Assembly (NCBI RefSeq): GCF_029167105.1
Contig: NZ_JARFML010000017.1
Span: 98,324-162,323, forward strand
Direction: 5' to 3'
DNA from: Bradyrhizobium yuanmingense
GTDB taxonomy: Bacteria; Pseudomonadota; Alphaproteobacteria; Rhizobiales; Xanthobacteraceae
DNA length: 64,000 nt
The notes beneath the pieces were generated by a model, which saw only the letters and a program-made list of their open reading frames with translations, did not search any database and was not told the DNA's origin. Every line of letters begins with the position of its first letter. Position 1 is the first letter of the stretch. Below are positions 43,547 through 51,601 of the stretch, one piece after another. The position numbers and the translations under genes are program-made.

Positions 43547-44251
43547 ATGAGCTCGCCGACCGACGATCGATCGCCGAAACTGCCGCGCGGCTGGCTGCGC
43601 GCGGCAATCGTGTCGACGATCGCGCTCGTCTTCGTCGGCGCGGCCGCGGGCTTCGTTGCATTCCTGTCGCAATTGCGCGGCGCCGAGAAGGTGCCGGACC
43701 GCAGGGCGGACGGCATCGTGGTGCTGACCGGCGGCTCCTCGCGGGTATCGGACGCGATGGAGTTGCTGGCTGCGGGCTACGGCAGGCGGCTGCTGATTTC
43801 CGGCGTGCATCCGACCTCGACGGCGAACGACATCTCCCGCACCTTGCCGGAGAATCAATCCTTCATGACCTGCTGCGTCGACCTCGACCGCACCGCGCTT
43901 TCGACCCGCGGCAACGCCGCGGAGGCGCGGCGCTGGGCCGAGGGGCGCCGATTTACGTCTCTGATCGTGGTCACCTCGAACTATCACATGCCGCGCGCGC
44001 TGGTGGAATTCTCGCATGCGATGCCGCGGACGACGCTGATCCCGTTCGCGGTGGTTGGCGAAAAATGGCGCGAGGAGCCGTGGTGGATCTCAGGCTCGAC
44101 GCTGCGGCTGCTCCTGTCCGAATACGTCAAGTACGTTGCGGCCGAGCTCAGGGTGCGGCTGGAGGGTTTCGGGATTGACCTTTGGCCCGAGATGTCGGAG
44201 CAGCCTGCAGGTCAGCAACCGAAGCGGCCCGCCACCGCGCAGGCCAATTGA
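43547..44251 (+). CDS. YdcF/ElyC family (DUF218) membrane-anchored protein
   Basis: 234 residues. One N-terminal membrane helix (about 18-42) and a DUF218 domain: DGIVVLTGGSSRVSDAMELLAAGYGRRLLISGVHP, then STRGNAAEARRW and SLIVVTSNYHMPRALVEF. Relatives SanA, ElyC and YdcF affect envelope integrity or lipid-carrier use, and the exact reaction is unknown. It lies between ftsEX and plsC in one direction. The stop overlaps a possible TTG of plsC. Confidence 0.88.
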   Translation: MSSPTDDRSPKLPRGWLRAAIVSTIALVFVGAAAGFVAFLSQLRGAEKVPDRRADGIVVLTGGSSRVSDAMELLAAGYGRRLLISGVHPTSTANDISRTLPENQSFMTCCVDLDRTALSTRGNAAEARRWAEGRRFTSLIVVTSNYHMPRALVEFSHAMPRTTLIPFAVVGEKWREEPWWISGSTLRLLLSEYVKYVAAELRVRLEGFGIDLWPEMSEQPAGQQPKRPATAQAN

Positions 44252-44262
44252 TCGGACCATCG

Positions 44263-45033
44263 ATGTTCCTGATTTTCCTGCGATCGCTCGTGTTCAACGT
44301 GCTGTTCTACGCCGTGCTGGTCTGTCTCGCGATCGTGGCCCTGCCGACCTTTGCATTGCCGCCGCGCGCCATGCTGACGGTGGCGCAATGGTGGGCCAAG
44401 GCCACGCTGGTCCTGATGCGCCTGGTCTGCAACATCAAGGTGGAATTCCGCGGGGTGGAGAAGATCCCGACAGGACCGCTGCTGATCGTAGCCAAGCATC
44501 AGTCGTTCTGGGAGACCTTCGTGCTGCCGGGCTTCTTCAACCGGCCGATCTTCATCCTCAAGCGCCAGCTGATGCAGATCCCGGTGTTCGGCCAGTTCCT
44601 GGTCAAGACCGGGATGATCGCGATCGACCGCAATGCCGGCGTGAAGGCGCTGCTCGACATGACGCGGCGCGCGCGCGAGGCGGTGCGCAGTGGAAAGCAG
44701 CTCGTGATCTTTCCGGAAGGCACGCGCCGTGCGCCGGGTGCGCCGCCCGATTACAAGACCGGCTTTGCGCAGATCTATTCCTCCTGCGGCGTGCCGTGCC
44801 TGCCGATCGCGCTAAATTCCGGCCTGTTCTGGCCGCGCCGCACCTTCATGCGCTATCCGGGCACGCTGGTGGTGGAGTTTCTCGAACCGTTGCCGCCGGG
44901 CCTGCCGAAGGACGAGTTTCTCGCACGCGTGCAAGCGGCGATCGAGGACGCGACCGCCCGGCTCGTCGAAGCAGGGCGGAAGGAGCAGGAACAGTTGATT
45001 GGCTCTGCACCGAGCTACGCGCCCACCGGCTAA
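44263..45033 (+). CDS. plsC: 1-acyl-sn-glycerol-3-phosphate acyltransferase
   Basis: 256 residues from the ATG at 44263; a TTG at 44248 is a less likely alternative. Acyltransferase motif I reads KHQSFWE, so His79 is followed by Glu84, the HX4E variant of HX4D, and motif III is FPEGTR (150-155). The N-terminus has a membrane helix. It adds the second acyl chain in phosphatidic acid synthesis at the inner membrane. The stop codon is the first three bases of the strong hairpin at 45031. Confidence 0.88.
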   Translation: MFLIFLRSLVFNVLFYAVLVCLAIVALPTFALPPRAMLTVAQWWAKATLVLMRLVCNIKVEFRGVEKIPTGPLLIVAKHQSFWETFVLPGFFNRPIFILKRQLMQIPVFGQFLVKTGMIAIDRNAGVKALLDMTRRAREAVRSGKQLVIFPEGTRRAPGAPPDYKTGFAQIYSSCGVPCLPIALNSGLFWPRRTFMRYPGTLVVEFLEPLPPGLPKDEFLARVQAAIEDATARLVEAGRKEQEQLIGSAPSYAPTG

Positions 45034-45129
45034 AGCGCGATGAGATTGGGATGAATCTTCATCGCGCTTTAGGTTGTTGTTTACGCATGATCTTCCCGGA
45101 AAACCGCTTCGCACTTTTCCGGATCATGC
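45031..45129. repeat. Two-hairpin intergenic repeat, family D (probable terminator)
   Basis: The first hairpin (45031-45071) pairs TAAAGCGCGATGAGATT with AATCTTCATCGCGCTTTA with a single bulge and is followed by GGTTGTTGTTT. The second (45085-45129) pairs GCATGATC with GATCATGC and CGGAAAA with TTTTCCG. This two-part unit resembles a repeat family of the Bradyrhizobium group. It lies in the convergent gap between plsC and the ChaC-like gene and includes the plsC stop. Confidence 0.8.
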
Positions 45130-45130
45130 T

Positions 45131-45742
45131 TTAGCGGCTTTCGCGATCCTCGCCCCGATCCGGCGCGTGCAACGAATGCGCATCACCATGCAGCATCAAC
45201 GCGAGCTGATGCAGCTGCGTGTCGCGAAAGCCTTCGGCCTCGATCGCCTTCACCGTCGCGGTGACGTAGTCGCGGTTGGCGCCGGACTGGCCGTGGCCCT
45301 GGACGACATGGCGGTGCTGCTCGGCGAGCGAGAGGCGGCCGGCATATTGCACATGGCCGCGGTCGACGACGTAGGCGAGCGCGGAGACGCGCTGACGTGC
45401 ATCGTTCTCCAGCCACACCGAGCGCATCACCTCGCGATAGACCGAGGTGACCTGCTCGCGTGCGCGCAAATATGCGACCACCTCGGCACGGTTCTTCTCG
45501 GCGACGCGGAAGGCGATGCCGCGGCAGGCGCCGCCGCGGTCGAGTCCGAGCACCAGGCCCGGCTTCTCCGGCGTGCCGCGATGCACGAAGGAATAGACGC
45601 AGAGCGCGCGGTGCTCGCCGACCAGCCGCGCCGGGACGCGCTCCTCGAAGTCGAAGCCCGGCCGCCACATCAGCGAGCCGTAGCCGAACACCCAGAGGTC
45701 GCCCTTGGCTGTGGTGACGGAGGGGAGTGTGATTTCCGACAT
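45131..45742 (-). CDS. ChaC-like gamma-glutamylcyclotransferase
   Basis: 203 residues from the ATG at 45742. The substrate loop WVFGYGSLMWRPGF (about 17-30) and the catalytic glutamate region YLRAREQVTSVYREV (about 110-124) match the ChaC family, which cleaves glutathione to 5-oxoproline and Cys-Gly. Cytoplasmic. The ribosome-binding site is weak. The gene is divergent from the DUF2125 gene. Confidence 0.88.
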   Translation of the reverse strand: MSEITLPSVTTAKGDLWVFGYGSLMWRPGFDFEERVPARLVGEHRALCVYSFVHRGTPEKPGLVLGLDRGGACRGIAFRVAEKNRAEVVAYLRAREQVTSVYREVMRSVWLENDARQRVSALAYVVDRGHVQYAGRLSLAEQHRHVVQGHGQSGANRDYVTATVKAIEAEGFRDTQLHQLALMLHGDAHSLHAPDRGEDRESR

Positions 45743-45852
45743 TTCGGGGACGGCTACCAGAACCCTGCGCCCAAGCGAAGCGATTTCTGCGCCTTTCGTC
45801 GCAGGCCGGCTCCGCTTACATTTGCCTGAATCTGGCGTCAAAGGGTCGCCGC

Positions 45853-47037
45853 ATGTCCAATATGAATGTCGCAACAGGCCGCCGCTCCCGCTTGGGCCTC
45901 TTCATCGCCCCCGTTCTCGTCCTGGTCCTCGCCGTCGGCTGGACCTGCTTCTGGTTCTATGCGGCGTGGCAGGCCGAAATCGTCGCCGACGCCTGGCGGA
46001 CGCAGGAAGCCAAGGCCGGCCGCATCTATGATTGTGCCAAGCGCTCGATCGCCGGCTTCCCGTTCCGCTTCGAGGTCCAGTGCTCCGGCGCCAGCGTTGC
46101 CCTGGTCTCGCAGAACGCGAGCAAGACGCCGTTCACGGCCAAGCTCGACAACATCCTGGTCGTGGCCCAGGTCTACGACCCCAAGCGCATCATCGCCGAA
46201 TTCTCCGCGCCCGCCATGCTGATCGACGGCATTACGCAAAACACCTTCAGCGTGAATTGGAGCAAGGGCCGCGCCAGTGTGGCGGGTCTGCCGGCGGTGC
46301 CGGATCGCGCTTCCATCGTGTTCGACGACCCCAGCCTCAACCGGCTCGATGGCAGCGTCCAGGTGCCGCTTGCGCGCGCCAAGCAGGTCGAGCTGCATGG
46401 TCGCCTTGCCGATGGATCAGCGCCGGATCGTCCCGTGATCGAGACCGTGCTCCATGTCGCGCAGGGCAGCATCCAGGGCGTGCATCCGTTGCTCGCCGAG
46501 CCGTTCGAGGCGGACACCCGCGCCAAGATCACCGGCCTCTCCGACCTCACGCCCAAACCGTGGCCGCAGCGCTTCCGCGAGATCCAGGCCGCCGGCGGTC
46601 ACATCGAGATCGTGCAGTCGCGGATCCAGCAGGGCGAGATGATCGCGGTCGCGGCCGGCACGCTCGGCCTGTCGGCCAACGGCCGGCTCGACGGCGAATT
46701 GCAGATGACCGTGACCGGCCTCGAGCGCGTGATCCCGGCGCTCGGCATCGAGAAGATGCTGGAGGAAGGCGTGCCGCAGGCAACGCTCGATCGCGTTGCG
46801 CCCGGCGTGAAGTCGCAGGACCTCAACAATCTGTTCGGCGCGCTCGACCGCGCCGTGCCCGGCCTCGGCAAGGTCATCAAGCAGAACGCCAATGCCGGCG
46901 TTGCCGCCGGCATCAATTCGATCGGCACCGAGAGCACGCTGGAAGGCAAGAAGGCGCGAAGCTTCCCGCTGAAATTCGCCGACGGCGCGGTGCTGCTCGG
47001 CCCGGTCAAGGTCGGCCAGATCCCGCCGCTGTATTGA
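45853..47037 (+). CDS. DUF2125 family protein
   Basis: 394 residues. One N-terminal membrane helix (about 15-38, LFIAPVLVLVLAVGWTCFWFY) and a long extracytoplasmic domain rich in beta strands, starting AAWQAEIVADAWRTQEAKAGRIYDCAKRSIAGFPFRFEVQCSG in outline. This is the DUF2125 pattern, widespread in alphaproteobacteria and without known function. It may be a periplasmic lipid- or envelope-associated protein, but nothing in the sequence proves that. Confidence 0.85.
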   Translation: MSNMNVATGRRSRLGLFIAPVLVLVLAVGWTCFWFYAAWQAEIVADAWRTQEAKAGRIYDCAKRSIAGFPFRFEVQCSGASVALVSQNASKTPFTAKLDNILVVAQVYDPKRIIAEFSAPAMLIDGITQNTFSVNWSKGRASVAGLPAVPDRASIVFDDPSLNRLDGSVQVPLARAKQVELHGRLADGSAPDRPVIETVLHVAQGSIQGVHPLLAEPFEADTRAKITGLSDLTPKPWPQRFREIQAAGGHIEIVQSRIQQGEMIAVAAGTLGLSANGRLDGELQMTVTGLERVIPALGIEKMLEEGVPQATLDRVAPGVKSQDLNNLFGALDRAVPGLGKVIKQNANAGVAAGINSIGTESTLEGKKARSFPLKFADGAVLLGPVKVGQIPPLY

Positions 47038-47047
47038 CGGCTCTGTC

Positions 47048-47149
47048 GTCATTCCGGGGCGATGCGAGCATCGAACCCGGAATCCATTTCACCGCTTGTG
47101 CTGTGGCCTGATGGATTCCGGGCTCGCCCTTCGGGTGCCCCGGAATGAC
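47048..47149. repeat. Palindromic intergenic repeat, family A
   Basis: GTCATTCCGGGGCGATGCG begins at 47048 and GGGTGCCCCGGAATGAC ends at 47149, with GGAATCCAT and ATGGATTCC inside. It fills the convergent gap between the DUF2125 gene and tyrC. Confidence 0.85.
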
Positions 47150-47153
47150 AGGC

Positions 47154-48089
47154 TCACGGCTTCTTCAGCGCCGCATGCGGCCGGCCGAAATCGGGCGCAG
47201 CGGAATCCTGGCCGATCTCGACGATGCCGCGGCGGATGGCGCGGGTGCGGGTGAAGTGGTCGAACAGTGCTTCGCCGTCGCCGCGGCGGATCGCGCGGGT
47301 GAGTTTGGCGAGATCCTCGGTGAAGGTGCCGAGCATCTCCAGCACGGCCTCCTTGTTGGCGAGGAAGACGTCGCGCCACATCGTCGGATCGGACGCCGCG
47401 ATGCGGGTGAAATCGCGAAAACCGCCGGCGGAGAATTTGATCACCTCGGATTCCGTCACCTGCGCCAATTCGTCGGCGGTGCCGACGATGGTGTAGGCGA
47501 TCAGATGCGGCAGGTGGCTGGTGATGGCGAGCACGAGGTCGTGATGATCCGGCGTCATCACCTCGACCTTGGCGCCCATCGCCGTCCAGAACGCGCGCAG
47601 GTGCTCCGTGGCCGCTGCGTCGGTGCCGTCGGGCGGGGTCAGGATGCACCAGCGGTTGATGAAGAGCTCGGCAAAGCCGGAATCCGGCCCCGAGTGCTCG
47701 GTGCCCGCCACCGGATGCGCCGGCACGAAATGAATGCCGCTCGGCAGATGCGGCGCCATGTCCCTGACCACCGCGCCCTTGACCGAGCCGACATCGGAGA
47801 CGATCGCGCCCGGCTTGAGATGGGGCGCGATCTCCTCTGCCACGGGTCCGCAGGCGCCGACGGGAATGCAGAGGATGACGAGATCGGCATCCTTCACCGC
47901 TTCGGCATTAGTCGCCACGACCTGGTCGACGATCCCGAGCTCGGCAACGCGCGCACGCGTCTTTTCCGAGCGCGCAGTGGTGACGATTTCACCGGCAAGC
48001 CCCTGGAGCTTCGCAGCGCGGGCGATCGAGCCGCCGATCAGGCCGAAGCCGATCAGCGCGACGCGCTGGAAGTGCGCCTGCGCGCTCAT
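47154..48089 (-). CDS. tyrC: Prephenate/arogenate dehydrogenase
   Basis: 311 residues. The NAD(P) motif is VALIGFGLIGGSIARA (about 10-25). VPAHPVAGTEHSGPDSGFAELF and FWTAMGAKVEVMTPDHHDLVLAITSHLPH carry the substrate-binding and catalytic histidines of the TyrA family. No chorismate mutase domain or ACT domain is fused, as usual for the cyclohexadienyl type. It leads to tyrosine. The start overlaps the hisC stop by 4 bases, so the two are coupled. Confidence 0.92.
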   Translation of the reverse strand: MSAQAHFQRVALIGFGLIGGSIARAAKLQGLAGEIVTTARSEKTRARVAELGIVDQVVATNAEAVKDADLVILCIPVGACGPVAEEIAPHLKPGAIVSDVGSVKGAVVRDMAPHLPSGIHFVPAHPVAGTEHSGPDSGFAELFINRWCILTPPDGTDAAATEHLRAFWTAMGAKVEVMTPDHHDLVLAITSHLPHLIAYTIVGTADELAQVTESEVIKFSAGGFRDFTRIAASDPTMWRDVFLANKEAVLEMLGTFTEDLAKLTRAIRRGDGEALFDHFTRTRAIRRGIVEIGQDSAAPDFGRPHAALKKP

Positions 48090-49183
48090 TTGCCCGCCAT
48101 GAAGTCGCGCAAGCCCTCGACCACGAGGCGGTTGGCCTCCTCGGTGCCGATGGTCATGCGCAGCGCATGCGGCAGGCCGTAATTCTTCAAGCCGCGCAGC
48201 ACGAGGCCGCGCTTGGTCAGGAAGGCGTCGGCGTCGTCGGCGGTCTTGCCCTTGTCGGTCGGGAAGTGGATCAGCACGAAATTGGCGACGCTCGGCGTCA
48301 CCTTCAGCCCGAGCTTGCCGATCTCCTCGGTGAGCCGGTTGCGCCATGTCTCGGTGAACTGCTTCGACATCGCCTGATGCGCGGTGTCCTCGATCGCGGC
48401 GACCGCGGCATACATCGCCGGCGTCGACACGTTGAAGGGACCGCGGATGCGGTTGACCGCGTCGATGACGTGCTCGGGCCCGAACATCCAGCCGATGCGC
48501 AGCGCGGCCAGGCCGTGGATCTTCGAGAAGGTGTGCGTCACCACCGTGTTCTCGGTGGTGGCGACGAGCTCGATCCCCATCTCATAATCGTTGCGCGAGA
48601 CGTAGTCGCAATAGGCGGCGTCCAGCACCAGCAGCACGTGCGAGGGCAGGCCGGCACGCAGCCGCTTGACCTCGTCGAACGGCAGATAGGTGCCGGTCGG
48701 GTTGTTGGGGTTGGCGAGCCAGACCAGCTTCGTCTTCGGCGTCACCGCCTTCAGGATGGCGTCGACGTCCGCAGTGAGGTTGGTCTCCTGCGCAACGACG
48801 TTCCTGGCACCGACCGCCATGGTCGCGATCGGGTAGACCAGGAAGCCGTGCGTAGTGGAGATCGCCTCGTCGCCGTGGCTGAGATAGGTGTGCGCGAGCA
48901 GATTGAGGATCTCGTCCGAGCCGGCGCCGCAGATGATGCGGTTGGGATCGAGCCCGAACGAGCGGCCGATCGCCTCGCGCAGCACGCGCGAGGTGCCTTC
49001 CGGATAGTCCTCCAGATGATCCGCCACGCGCTTGAACGCCTCGATCGCCTTGGGCGAGGGCCCGAACGGCGTCTCGTTGGCCGAGAGCTTGAACACCTTG
49101 CGGCCCGGCTCCGGCACCGGGCTCTTGCCGGGCGTGTAGGGCGCAATATCGAGAATGCCGGGATTCGGCACGGGGCGGGACAT
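48086..49183 (-). CDS. hisC: Histidinol-phosphate/aromatic aminotransferase
   Basis: 365 residues, a fold-type I PLP enzyme. The PLP lysine is Lys221 in HTFSKIHGLAALRIGW, with the substrate region LSANETPFGPSP near the N-terminus and NPNNPTGT. It lies between chorismate mutase and tyrC, away from his genes, so its main use is probably transamination of prephenate or of phenylpyruvate and hydroxyphenylpyruvate, with a role in histidine synthesis possible. Confidence 0.92.
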   Translation of the reverse strand: MSRPVPNPGILDIAPYTPGKSPVPEPGRKVFKLSANETPFGPSPKAIEAFKRVADHLEDYPEGTSRVLREAIGRSFGLDPNRIICGAGSDEILNLLAHTYLSHGDEAISTTHGFLVYPIATMAVGARNVVAQETNLTADVDAILKAVTPKTKLVWLANPNNPTGTYLPFDEVKRLRAGLPSHVLLVLDAAYCDYVSRNDYEMGIELVATTENTVVTHTFSKIHGLAALRIGWMFGPEHVIDAVNRIRGPFNVSTPAMYAAVAAIEDTAHQAMSKQFTETWRNRLTEEIGKLGLKVTPSVANFVLIHFPTDKGKTADDADAFLTKRGLVLRGLKNYGLPHALRMTIGTEEANRLVVEGLRDFMAGK

Positions 49184-49217
49184 CTTGGACTCCGGATAGG
49201 CTGGGCGGCTCGCGATT

Positions 49218-50066
49218 TTACGATTTCGGCCCGGTCGGGGGCACCGTATAGCGCGTTGCGTGGCTGCCGACGAGGGCCACGGAGCGCACCGAGGCCCCCG
49301 CCTCGATCAGGGCAGCCCTGATCTTGTCGATGCTGGTCGCGCCGGTGACCGAGACCAAGAGCGCCGCGCCGTCGAAGGCGGTATCGGGCACCGCCACGAT
49401 CTCGGCGAGCGGCGACAGCGCGCGGGCGACCTCGGCGTTCCATCCCGAGACGCGCACGCTGAAGGTCTCGACCTCCGTCACCAGGGCGCTGTCGGCGACG
49501 CGCGAGATCGCGAACACCGGCAATGCGGCGGGATGGTCGGCGCGCTCGACGAACGGCATCCGCGCGATGATCTTCGGCGCGCCGTTCGCCTCCAGCTCCA
49601 GCCACCACGGCGTGCGGCTCGATATCGCCGAGACCAGCGCCAGATCGCCCTTGGACTTCGCCACCGCCTCGACCGCGGCCTGCGCGCTGAAATGCGCGAC
49701 ATAAGGCACCGTGAAGCCGAAATGGAAGCGCGCGGAATCCCGCATCGCCGGCTCGCTCACCGAGACGTCGGCATGCACGGAGAACGGCGCCTGCACATAG
49801 GTGAAGGTCGAGATGATGACGCGCCAGATGCTCTCGACCGTGTCGAGCGGCAGGATGCCGCGATGACGCTGCACGAGCTCGCGCATCATGGCAGCCTCGC
49901 GCGCGGGCCGGAACGCCGAGCCGACCTCCTGGGTCTGCTTCACCTGGATCAGGCGGTCGATGATGTCGCCGCGCTGCATCAGCAGGCGATGCATGCCCTC
50001 GTCGATCGCGTCGATCTCCTTGCGCAGTTCCTGCAGCGATGGTGGCGCGGGCGGACGTTGGGACAT
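49218..50066 (-). CDS. Chorismate mutase (AroQ) with C-terminal prephenate-dehydratase-like region
   Basis: 282 residues from the ATG at 50066. Residues about 8-95 form an AroQ helical domain (LQELRKEIDAIDEGMHRLLMQRGDIIDRLIQVK..FRPAREAAMMREL) with the conserved Arg and Lys. Residues about 105-282 have a layout like the second lobe of prephenate dehydratase followed by a possible ACT-like end (TEVETFSVRVSGWNAEVARAL..), but I cannot find the dehydratase TRF motif. It should make prephenate for hisC and tyrC downstream. The C-terminal part may be regulatory. hisC follows after 34 bases. Confidence 0.82.
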   Translation of the reverse strand: MSQRPPAPPSLQELRKEIDAIDEGMHRLLMQRGDIIDRLIQVKQTQEVGSAFRPAREAAMMRELVQRHRGILPLDTVESIWRVIISTFTYVQAPFSVHADVSVSEPAMRDSARFHFGFTVPYVAHFSAQAAVEAVAKSKGDLALVSAISSRTPWWLELEANGAPKIIARMPFVERADHPAALPVFAISRVADSALVTEVETFSVRVSGWNAEVARALSPLAEIVAVPDTAFDGAALLVSVTGATSIDKIRAALIEAGASVRSVALVGSHATRYTVPPTGPKS

Positions 50067-50192
50067 GTCAGGTCGTCGATCGTTCCGATGGGGGATGTCC
50101 TGATTAGGCAGTCGGGACGGTGAAAGCAAAGAGAAATGACGTCCTTTTCGGTCGACGCGACAGAGACGAATTGGGCCGATCCGGGCCGCGAC

Positions 50193-50221
50193 TTGACGAA
50201 AACCGCCCAAGACGGTAGCTT
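50193..50221 (+). promoter_or_regulatory. Sigma-70-type promoter of metX leader
   Basis: TTGACG (50193-50198) and TAGCTT (50216-50221) are separated by 17 bases. Transcription would begin near 50228, just before the first paired base of the SAM-II aptamer, which supports both calls. Confidence 0.65.
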
Positions 50222-50230
50222 TTGCCCGTT

Positions 50231-50292
50231 CCGTGGTCATTTGAGCCGGCCGGCTTGCAGCCACGTTAAAAAACTCGCTAAACAGGCCGGGG
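50231..50292 (+). ncRNA. SAM-II riboswitch aptamer
   Basis: The conserved SAM-II pattern is present: stem P1 of CGTGG (50232-50236) with CCACG (50261-50265), the loop TCATTTGAGCC, a second strand CCGGCC (50246-50251) that pairs as a pseudoknot with GGCCGG (50285-50290), and the A-rich linker GTTAAA followed by CGCTAAA. SAM-II riboswitches are known before metX, metA and metC in alphaproteobacteria and turn the gene down when S-adenosylmethionine is high. Confidence 0.93.
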
Positions 50293-50303
50293 ACGCTTCC
50301 GAT

Positions 50304-50336
50304 CCCGGCCGAACCTATCGTTCAGGCCGGGTTTTT
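50304..50336 (+). terminator. Intrinsic terminator downstream of the SAM-II aptamer
   Basis: CCCGGCCGAAC (50304-50314) pairs with GTTC and GGCCGGG (50320-50331) with one bulged A and a 5-base loop, followed by TTTTT (50332-50336). Its left arm CCCGGCC can instead pair with GGCCGGG at 50285-50291 of the aptamer, so the two folds exclude each other. It ends 51 bases before metX. Confidence 0.85.
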
Positions 50337-50387
50337 CATGGCCTGATGTCAGCGGCGCGGTCGAGCAGCCCGTCGCAAACGAGGTCG

Positions 50388-51599
50388 ATGTCCGAGATGG
50401 GTAGCGTCAAGTCGATACCGAGTCCTGCGATCAGCGCCGACGAGCGGTCGCACGAGGTCGATCATCCAAGCTCGCTGGTTGCGCATTTCGGCACCGAGCA
50501 GCCGCTGCGGCTCGATTGCGGTGTCGATCTCTCCCCGTTCCAGATCGCCTACCAGACCTATGGCGAGCTCAATGCCGATCGCTCCAATGCGGTGATGATC
50601 TGCCATGCGCTGACCGGCGACCAGCATGTCGCCAACGTGCATCCGGTCACTGGCAAGCCGGGCTGGTGGGAGACGCTGGTCGGCCCCGGCCGCCCCATCG
50701 ATCCCAAGCACTACTTCATTATCTGCTCCAACGTGATCGGCGGCTGCATGGGCTCGACCGGGCCGGCCTCGATCAATCCCGCCACCGGCAAGGTCTGGGG
50801 CCTGGACTTTCCCGTCATCACCATCCCGGACATGGTGCGCGCGCAGGCCATGCTGATCGACCGGCTCGGCATCGACACGCTGTTTGCGGTCGTCGGCGGC
50901 TCGATGGGCGGCATGCAGGTGCTGCAATGGACCGCGGCCTATCCGGAGCGCGTGTACTCCGCGCTGGCGATCGCCTGCGCGACGCGGCACTCGGCGCAGA
51001 ACATCGCCTTCCACGAGCTCGGCCGCCAGGCCGTGATGGCCGACCCCGACTGGCACGGTGGGGGCTATGCCGACCGCGGCATCCATCCGCACCGGGGGCT
51101 CGCGGTGGCGCGGATGGCGGCGCACATCACCTATCTCTCGGACGCGGCGCTGCATCGCAAGTTCGGCCGGCGCATGCAGGACCGCGAGCTGCCGACCTTC
51201 TCGTTCGATGCCGACTTCCAGGTCGAATCCTATCTGCGTTACCAGGGCTCGTCTTTCGTCGAGCGCTTCGACGCCAATTCCTATCTCTATCTGACGCGGG
51301 CGATGGACTATTTCGACATCGCCGCCGACCACGGCGGCGTCCTGGCCAAGGCCTTCGCCGACATCAAGACCCGCTTCTGCGTGGTCTCCTTCACCAGCGA
51401 CTGGCTGTTCCCGACCTCGGAATCGCGCGCGCTGGTGCACGCGCTGAACGCTTCGAGCGCCCGGGTGTCGTTTGCCGAGATCGAGACCGATCGCGGCCAC
51501 GACGCCTTCCTGCTCGACGTGCCCGAATTCTTCGACATCTCCCGCGCCTTCCTGCAATCGGCAGGCAAGGCCCGCGGGCTCAACCTCGAGGACCGCTAG
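50388..51599 (+). CDS. metX: Homoserine O-acyltransferase MetX
   Basis: 403 residues from the ATG at 50388, which has GAGG just upstream; ATGs at 50346 and 50397 are alternatives. It is an alpha/beta hydrolase-fold acyltransferase: ICHALTGDQHVA oxyanion region, nucleophile Ser in VVGGSMGGMQVLQW, Asp in FTSDWLFP and His in DRGHDAFLLD. It activates homoserine for methionine synthesis using acetyl-CoA or succinyl-CoA. Transcription should be controlled by the SAM-II leader. metW follows after 2 bases. Confidence 0.94.
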   Translation: MSEMGSVKSIPSPAISADERSHEVDHPSSLVAHFGTEQPLRLDCGVDLSPFQIAYQTYGELNADRSNAVMICHALTGDQHVANVHPVTGKPGWWETLVGPGRPIDPKHYFIICSNVIGGCMGSTGPASINPATGKVWGLDFPVITIPDMVRAQAMLIDRLGIDTLFAVVGGSMGGMQVLQWTAAYPERVYSALAIACATRHSAQNIAFHELGRQAVMADPDWHGGGYADRGIHPHRGLAVARMAAHITYLSDAALHRKFGRRMQDRELPTFSFDADFQVESYLRYQGSSFVERFDANSYLYLTRAMDYFDIAADHGGVLAKAFADIKTRFCVVSFTSDWLFPTSESRALVHALNASSARVSFAEIETDRGHDAFLLDVPEFFDISRAFLQSAGKARGLNLEDR

Positions 51600-51601
51600 C
51601 G

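Larger units (their letters stand above)
50067..50387 (+). other. Intergenic leader between aromatic and methionine units
   Basis: 321 bases between the chorismate mutase and metX starts. It holds a plus-strand promoter, the SAM-II aptamer and a terminator, listed separately. The promoter of the minus-strand aromatic unit must lie in the first hundred bases and is not obvious. Confidence 0.7.

Noticed and set aside
44263..45033. PlsC as an inactive acyltransferase because HX4D reads HX4E
   Set aside because: The HX4E form (HQSFWE) is a known working variant in bacterial PlsC-like enzymes, and the FPEGTR motif is intact.
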